The notes under the pieces: model-generated
Databases searched by the model: none
Seen by the model: only the letters and a program-made list of their open reading frames with translations
What the model was told of the DNA's origin: nothing
Made by a program: the position numbers and the translations under genes
Shown: in pieces, positions 57,001 through 64,000 of the stretch
Position numbering within the stretch: position 1 is the first letter of the stretch
How the letters are laid out: each line of letters starts with the position of its first letter
NCBI RefSeq assembly: GCF_037038585.1
Contig: NC_092520.1
Coordinates: 63,012,001 to 63,076,000, forward strand
Direction of reading: 5' to 3'
From: Patagioenas fasciata
Lineage: Eukaryota > Chordata > Aves > Columbiformes > Columbidae
DNA: 64,000 nucleotides

Positions 57001-59526
57001 AGGAAAACAATGCAACAACTACATGAAATTTAGAGAATGCAACATGCTGTATTTCTCTGTAAAAAACAATACACTAACAAGCCTGAAATAAAGTAAACTA
57101 CAACAATTCAAGTGAGGCAATTTTATTCCAACTAAAATTCTTACTTTTATTCTACTGGACTACTGTTAATGTGCTTTGGCTTCCAATATAACCAAAGGAG
57201 TGAATCAAGTAGAAATACTGTAAATGCTGATATCAAAGATTATACTAATTGAAGTTACTTCATTTTAACAACAATATTTCCATAATCACTCATTAATAAA
57301 AAATACATTTATTGCAATATTACACTACTGATTACTAGTGTTTGTGTAATAATGAAATCTTCACATCCCTGTTCTACTGTTAAAAATAGGGATGGTGCAA
57401 TACTTGATGCATATTATAAATATCGGGTATAAGCAGCATATTTCACTATTTGCAGTCACAAGGGATACTCTCTGCATCTTTGCGCAACTAGATTTTGATA
57501 CCATAACTGTATGAAGAAGAAAAAATTGGATTAGAAGATCTCCATAAAAAGGGCCATATTCGTCACCAGTACAGATCAGCACTTTAGTTCTAGTTAGTGC
57601 TTAGTTCTGTATTTAATAAATTATTGCCTTGGTCATATATAGTCAATTATAATTTCAGTTAACATATACAAATTAGAATTCAAATATATGGATAAAATCT
57701 GTCTCCTTTTGTTCTAACTGAAGCCATAAAATAAAGGAGTCAAAATTTCTGGAGCTTCTAGTTTTTCAAGATGTTAGAAAAATCAGGAAAACAACATTAG
57801 AGATATGGGGCCAGCTTTCAAAGCCAGATATCTCAAAATTAATCGATGTCAAAAGCATATACACGGATTTGGCCTAAGTTAACCTAATGAGCCAGGAGAC
57901 TAGATTCTACAGAAAAAACACCCTTCACTTCCATCGGTTAATAGCTCGGTCTCTCAGGTGATAGGGCCAAGTCCTAATACTCTACATGATTAAAGATGGG
58001 TTGCTCCACCAGCCAGACTATTGCATTTGTGTCCCTGATTTTACCACTTCCTGGATAGCATCCAATATTTAATTACCTATAGAACTTGTGACAAGTCTAT
58101 CCTACTGAAAGACAGGTGGAATTCTAAGTTAGAAAACCGACAGTTCAAATTATTTCCCGTTGACTGAAACTGCTACAAACCTGTGCTACTTCTGCTGCAA
58201 ATAGCTTTGGTCAAAGGCAGATACCACTCTCCCAGTTTTATAGAAATGTTTTGCCTATGTCTTGCAAAGACAATGTTTAAAAAGCATAATTTTAGTTCTG
58301 CAAGTAAAGTTGCAACCACATCTTGAATCTCAGCTACTCTACCATTTATTTTTGAAGTCCTATGGATGTAAACACATCCTGTTCTTTACATCTGACTCTT
58401 ACTTCACATGGTTTATGCAGATCTGCAACTTCGATTTTGATTGGATACTTTGTAAAAATCACAAGATTACATACTAATTGATGATGATAATTAAGGTTTG
58501 CTCAATTCCACAGTAAATTTAAATCCAAGTTTATCTTAAAATCTGAAAGTGAGTGCAGAATGGGAATTTATAAATTTAAGACTGATTTAATGAACTTGTC
58601 AGTAACTGACTGAGACAGCTGCAAAAATTATTTTAGTGTCATTTTTCTATGAAGTAACCTCTTCACACAAAGCAATCTGTTCTACTACTATTAACTTAAA
58701 AGGTACTATATTTCCTGAATATGATACCATTGAAAAGAGTTAAATTTTATGGTAGATTTATCAGGGCAGCATTACAAAAACAGTAAGATGGAAACCAAAG
58801 GGTAAAACAAGAAATTAACTACATCACTCTTATTTCATTTACAACTTCAAAGTTTCATATTGCAGATTAAAATACAGTAACTAGTTACCATTTAAGATAA
58901 TAAGGCTAGTTCTAATTAAAACAAATTGCTAAAGTATTTACATTATTATAAGCCATAGAGCTTATACTCAACATTTCTAGGTGAAAACTGCATCCATTTT
59001 GTCCATGCTGTAAGTTGCAAAAGTTTGTGAGATTTTCTGAATGTTTTTTGCAGTACATAAACCTTTAAAGAAAAAAGTTAACAGGGCAAATACACGATAT
59101 ACTAACAAACAGTAATAAGTTCACTGTGAAGAGTGTGCGAGATGCTCTTTTGCACATAATGTTGCTTTTGCATTGTTGTCTATATTTATTCACCAGTGCA
59201 AGGTGTAAATTTGTTGTACAAAAATAACTATATGCTAAATAAAGTGTACAATTTGGGGTCATTTGACAGAAGTGTGATAAATATTTTAATACATCAGATA
59301 CAAATGTAATACTAATGTAGCACACTGGTATTACTTAAATAAAATAAATTTTATTACTAGACATGCCAAACCTCTTGGGCTTCATTACAGCTGAACATGT
59401 CTAGCTGTCTTTTAATCAGGTGTCTGCTGTTTTGACTTTTCCTTCTGACATTAGTATCTATGTTTACTGGTCTAAGTTAGTTAGTCAAACACACAACAAT
59501 CAACAACAAAAAAAATACCTCACTTA

Positions 59527-59655
<129 letters not shown>

Positions 59656-62600
59656 TTAAAAAAATCAAAATCTTATTCTTATATTAGTCACTTAATTAAG
59701 AAAGCAGAAATATAAAAGCAGCATTTATTAGCTAGCAAATGCATCAGGTACTTTATTACTACTTTAACATCTGCAGTAGGCTGTCACGTACATTAGATAT
59801 TTAGCAAAAAATAATGCTAAGGGCATCTAACTCAGGAGGTAAGCCTTATACAATACCTAGGCAATCAACAGTCATATTCAGCAAAACTTGTTAAGAAAAC
59901 CCCACAAGTCATACAACTGCAATGAGTTACTCTAACACTCTTATTTCCCAGCACTTTTGTTTCCCAATATGTTGGCCTGAGCAAGCCATGAGTTCAGAAG
60001 CAGTTGGCCAAGTCTGTGAGACCACACTGTTTTCAGACCTTGCTGACAGATGTTGCTATATCGCACCAGAAATACCAGGTGAGCAGTATGTGCGTGTAAC
60101 TCTACTGTACTGTAACAGCAGTACACCCAGAGTTCACAGGACAAGCCAGATCTCTCCCGAGACATACACATTGACTCAGGTCCTATACACTTTTCTGACT
60201 AACTTTATCCATTTACATTCCATTATTGTTAACCAGCACATCCAATCATTTAATCTTTCTGTATTATGTGTGAACACACTGGGAGTAGCATATTATTCAG
60301 GCAACTCCTCTCTACAAGCTATCTTCACAGACAACAGGGAGAATCTAGAGCAATTTCACAGATGCAACTGGCAAGTAGCAGGTAAATGCCATGCATCATC
60401 ACCTACAGGCTGCAGATGAAACTCAGGACTTGCAATTAACCATCAGTACTAAGAACCACAGAGGAGAATCTGTAATGACATACAGCTTTCAAGTAGCCAA
60501 GTAAATGTTCAGATACTTGTTTATTATGATTTAATTGTCACAGTCCTCAACATTTTCAATGCATGGCAAGTTTTTTTTTTTCCCCTTTCTTCTCCATCCT
60601 CTTTCTCTCCAAATTTTTGACAGACTTCACTTGCATGCTCCACTGATATTAAACACGCTCTACCTGTATGTGCCTCATTTTTGCTTCCTCATGACTTTTA
60701 TTAAAATATCAACACTGGTTCTTGAAGTAACCACAGCACCTTTACTGAGTCGCCAGTCTTCATACATAATGGCATTGGCACCTAACTCTGCAGTACTGGT
60801 TACACTAACTCTATTTGAAATGTGAATATATTCAAAATATGACCATACTACCATCTTGATAGATAGGAGGTAAGAAGTGTTTTCAATTGCCTGCCAAGCT
60901 TCTGAGAAATTAAATCACATATTTTAGACAGTGGAAATAAAACTTGAAGATGAATTTTGGATTATGTGTTATATACTCTCAATTTTCTACTTGTCAATTT
61001 TATTTCATGGTAAAATATTTTTATAACAAGTTACAAATTCACTGAGAGTAAGCCAGTTTACCAGTGTTTAAGACATACACTCAGCCAGTGAACCACCTAA
61101 TACAATAATGGTATCTGACAAATTTTACCTTCTCATGAACCAAGGAAAATCGCTGAGGCTGACACAAAGTTTGGAGACAGAAAAGAGCAGAAAACTCCTC
61201 AGAGTCCTTAGTGATTAGAAAATGGCTATACAGCTCTTCTTCCAAAATGGCTGTCTGTAGCTGATGAATAGAAGACTGTTTTCCAATGAAGTTTATATAA
61301 TTTCTCATATTTATAACTATTCTTGAAGTTACAAGAAGACAGAGGTTTTTAACAGAGCACATAATTTTATTAACCATCAAAACAGAAATTCATTTGGCAC
61401 TAATTTATCCAGAAGATTCTCTGCAGAGTGTAATACATATTCCCATCATGGAAGCTGTCTTCAATTCATCATTTTGTTACTGTTTCCTTTCCCCAAGCCT
61501 TTTATTAATGAGGTGAAAGTGTAGAAATATGTCTCTTTTGCTCAGCATCAGTATTTACAGACCCAAGCTAATTTAAAAGATAATAATTCAATATAAAGTT
61601 CAGTTCACAGAAAGTTAGCTTAACTAGCCATATGTTTGATAAAGATGACAAAAATCTTTACTAGTCCCATAAACCTAGCATGCTGCCCACAATAAATCTA
61701 GATAATTTAATTACGAAGTATTGCTGGGGGGTGAAAATGCTAGAAGGATGAAAAAAGACCTTTGCAAAAGGACTCCTCAGTACTGCATTACAAGAACAAG
61801 CCAAGCTTACAGGAGCTAACAATCCTGCCACCAAGAACCAGGAAAACATTAGTATCTCAGAAGAGATACTTGAGAAGGGTTTATTTAAATCACTGGCCCA
61901 GAGAAAGTGCCTCTTCTCTAAAGCTAAGGAATTGAGAAAGTACTTACAAGAATGACAGAATATACAGATTCAGCTTTCTATAGTATTTGTTTTAATTACA
62001 GAACCTAAGCTTCAGTCATCACTAATGTTATCTTCTGTTGAAGTCCTCCTATGAGACCAAATCTATTTGCACTGAAATAGCTTCTGAAATCGTCTCCTAG
62101 CTCTAGAAAGAATAAATTATCTTCTGGGCTATAAACAAGATTGAAAAGAAAAATATCTCCCAATGAAAAATGGATTTAAAATGCATTTTTCAACACATCC
62201 AAAATCATGCAAATAGAGAAAAATGAAATACTCTGTGAGCCTCAGAACAATTCTATTTTGATTCAACAGTTTGATTGGATGGCACGAAAGAGAAAAAGCA
62301 ATAACGCGAGAGGGTTTTCCAAGAAGTTTCCCAAAACTGTCTGGAGTCCTATGCTAGCACATTTTCATGCATAAGACACCTCTTCCCCATCTCTTTTTGG
62401 TCACGTGGAACACAAAGTTATTTTGAGGGTGCTCTACAAATTCCTAAGTATCTTTGGTAATATCTCATAGCCCTTCTAACGGTTCATGGTTCCCATATGT
62501 GCTTCAGTTTGACATAATCCCTTCTGCAGTAATATTCCAGGAAGGAAAACATCAATAACTTGTACTGGCCTTTCACATCTAGGGCAAAACTTTTCAGGGT

Positions 62601-63349
62601 CCCATTTACCCTCCTGATGTAACACTGCACAAAGAACTCAAACTTCTCTCACAATCCAGAAATCACATTGCAAATAAACAAGCAGCAAGAACAATGAAGT
62701 TTTATAAAATCAGCATTCAAAGTAACACAAGTTTGTTGCTTCTGTGGAGACCAAGGATTTAGTGCACAGTGCTCCTGAAGAGATGACAAAAAAAAAGCCA
62801 CAGGGCATCATAGGCACATTTAATTTTTGCAATTCACTGTCACTGTCAAAAACCTCCCTTCCTTGGAGGAGCACAACTAACCTTTTGCAAAGACAAGGGC
62901 AGTCTTCTCTAGCTTGTGGCCATGACTAATTACCTTTGACTTCTATTTCATTTTAATGAGAAGTATCTAGCTTCCTTCCTTACCCTATTTTTATTTATGT
63001 GGCTGAAGAGACTTGCTTTTTTGGCTTAAATCTTCTCAGTAGAGGCTGACCAGTTTGCATTTACTCACTATACTGCTCAACCTCAAAAGACATTTCCTCT
63101 ACTGATTATTTATTTCCTCAAACTTCCTGCCAATTCCCAGGTCTCTTTTAGATCTGTTGTTTTTTCAGTTATCTAAACAAATTAACAAATTTTTTACTCT
63201 ATTTTCCCCTTTTTCTTTTGGAGATTCAAATTTCTGTTGGCTTTAGGATCTTCCAGTTAAACTTCGAACAAATTCCCCATTTTGTTCTCCAAGTCCCTGG
63301 AAAGGATTCAGATAATTTCACTCACTGTTACCTTTACAACCCTGTCATT

Positions 63350-63384
63350 AAAAAAAAAAAAATAAAAAAAAAAAAATAAAAATA
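63350..63384. repeat. A-rich run
   Basis: Two runs of about a dozen A residues, broken by single T bases, about 70 bp before the LTR in ANKRD10 intron 2. Confidence 0.85.
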
Positions 63385-63455
63385 CTTACCTGTAAATGTT
63401 TCTTTTTAAAACAAAAAGCCCCCATGCAAATTTACATTGAAGGCTTTCAACTACA

Positions 63456-63705
63456 TGTACTGGTTTTGGCTGAGATAGAATTTATTTTTTTCATAGTAGC
63501 TGGTATAGTGCTATGTTTTGGATTTGTGATCAAAAGAGTGTTGATAATACATCAATACTCCATACCATATGACATCACGCTCAGCAAGAAAAGCTAGAGG
63601 GAGGAGGGGGTGGAGTTCGCCAGGGCTGTCATTGCCTGGGGACTGGCTGGGCATCAGTCAGCTAGTAGTGAGCAACTAAAGGATTTTTTTGGTTGTTGTT
63701 GTGTT

Positions 63706-63736
<31 letters not shown>

Positions 63737-63902
63737 TTGATTTTCTTGGTTTTGTTTTTCTCTGTTTCCTTTACCTATTAAGCTGTCTTTATGTCAACCC
63801 ACAAGTTTTGCTACTTTTCCGATTCTCTCCCTCAGTCCGCTGCTGGGGAATGAGCAAGCAGCTGTGTAGTGCTTAGATGCCTCCTGGGGTTAAACCACAA
63901 CA
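63456..63902 (+). mobile_element. LTR (family A, rearranged) in ANKRD10 intron 2
   Basis: It starts TGTACTGGTTTTGGCTGAG and ends GGTTAAACCACAACA, like the copies at 12.7 and 28.0 kb, but is only 447 bp. The first 100 bp and the last 190 bp match. The middle is shorter, lacks the TATA-containing part seen at 28.29 kb, and holds a T-run at 63704-63726. The flanking pentamers ctaca and ctatg agree at three bases. It is antisense to ANKRD10. Confidence 0.75.
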
Positions 63903-64000
63903 CTATGCACTCAGAAAATATTTCTAGTATAGCTATCTGACTAAGACACAAAAGCACTATTTTACCTGACAAGAAATATAAAATAACCCCATTCCTTAAC

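Overview
The window looks like nuclear DNA from a bird. It is rich in CR1 retroposon fragments whose 3' ends carry the short attctatgattctg-type repeats typical of avian CR1. It also has three copies of one LTR family resembling LTRs common in neoavian birds. The only clear host gene is a vertebrate orthologue of ANKRD10. The species cannot be fixed from the sequence alone. No prokaryote-like genes, operons or CRISPR arrays were seen.

Left half (1 to about 36.7 kb): this is intergenic and heavily built from mobile-element relics. It holds about ten CR1 fragments in both orientations and a degraded, older CR1/L3-type LINE (about 18.8-19.85 kb). It also holds a truncated endogenous retrovirus (LTR plus leader with a minisatellite, itself split by a CR1), a solo LTR at 28.0 kb, and a hAT/Charlie-type DNA transposon with a different solo LTR inserted in its transposase frame. 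A possible mariner-like element lies at 10.2-10.8 kb. The stretches between them show no gene I can recognise.

Right half (about 36.7-64 kb): this is the 3' part of ANKRD10 on the minus strand. Four exons are visible with exact splice signals and matching phases: 59528-59619, 45222-45457, 41302-41397, and a terminal exon whose coding part is 37921-38390. A probable 3'UTR runs down to about 36.7 kb. The first exons, with the start codon and earlier ankyrin repeats, lie beyond base 64000. The introns contain few repeats: one CR1 in intron 4, one CR1 and one short DNA-transposon-like relic in intron 3, and one LTR in intron 2 (numbered as in the human gene).

I see no convincing new biological system. 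The more informative points are the nested insertions, a perfect 18-bp-stem hairpin at 28.9 kb, in-frame open extensions inside ANKRD10 introns that might be alternative exons, and two short DNA-transposon-like relics that I cannot assign with confidence.
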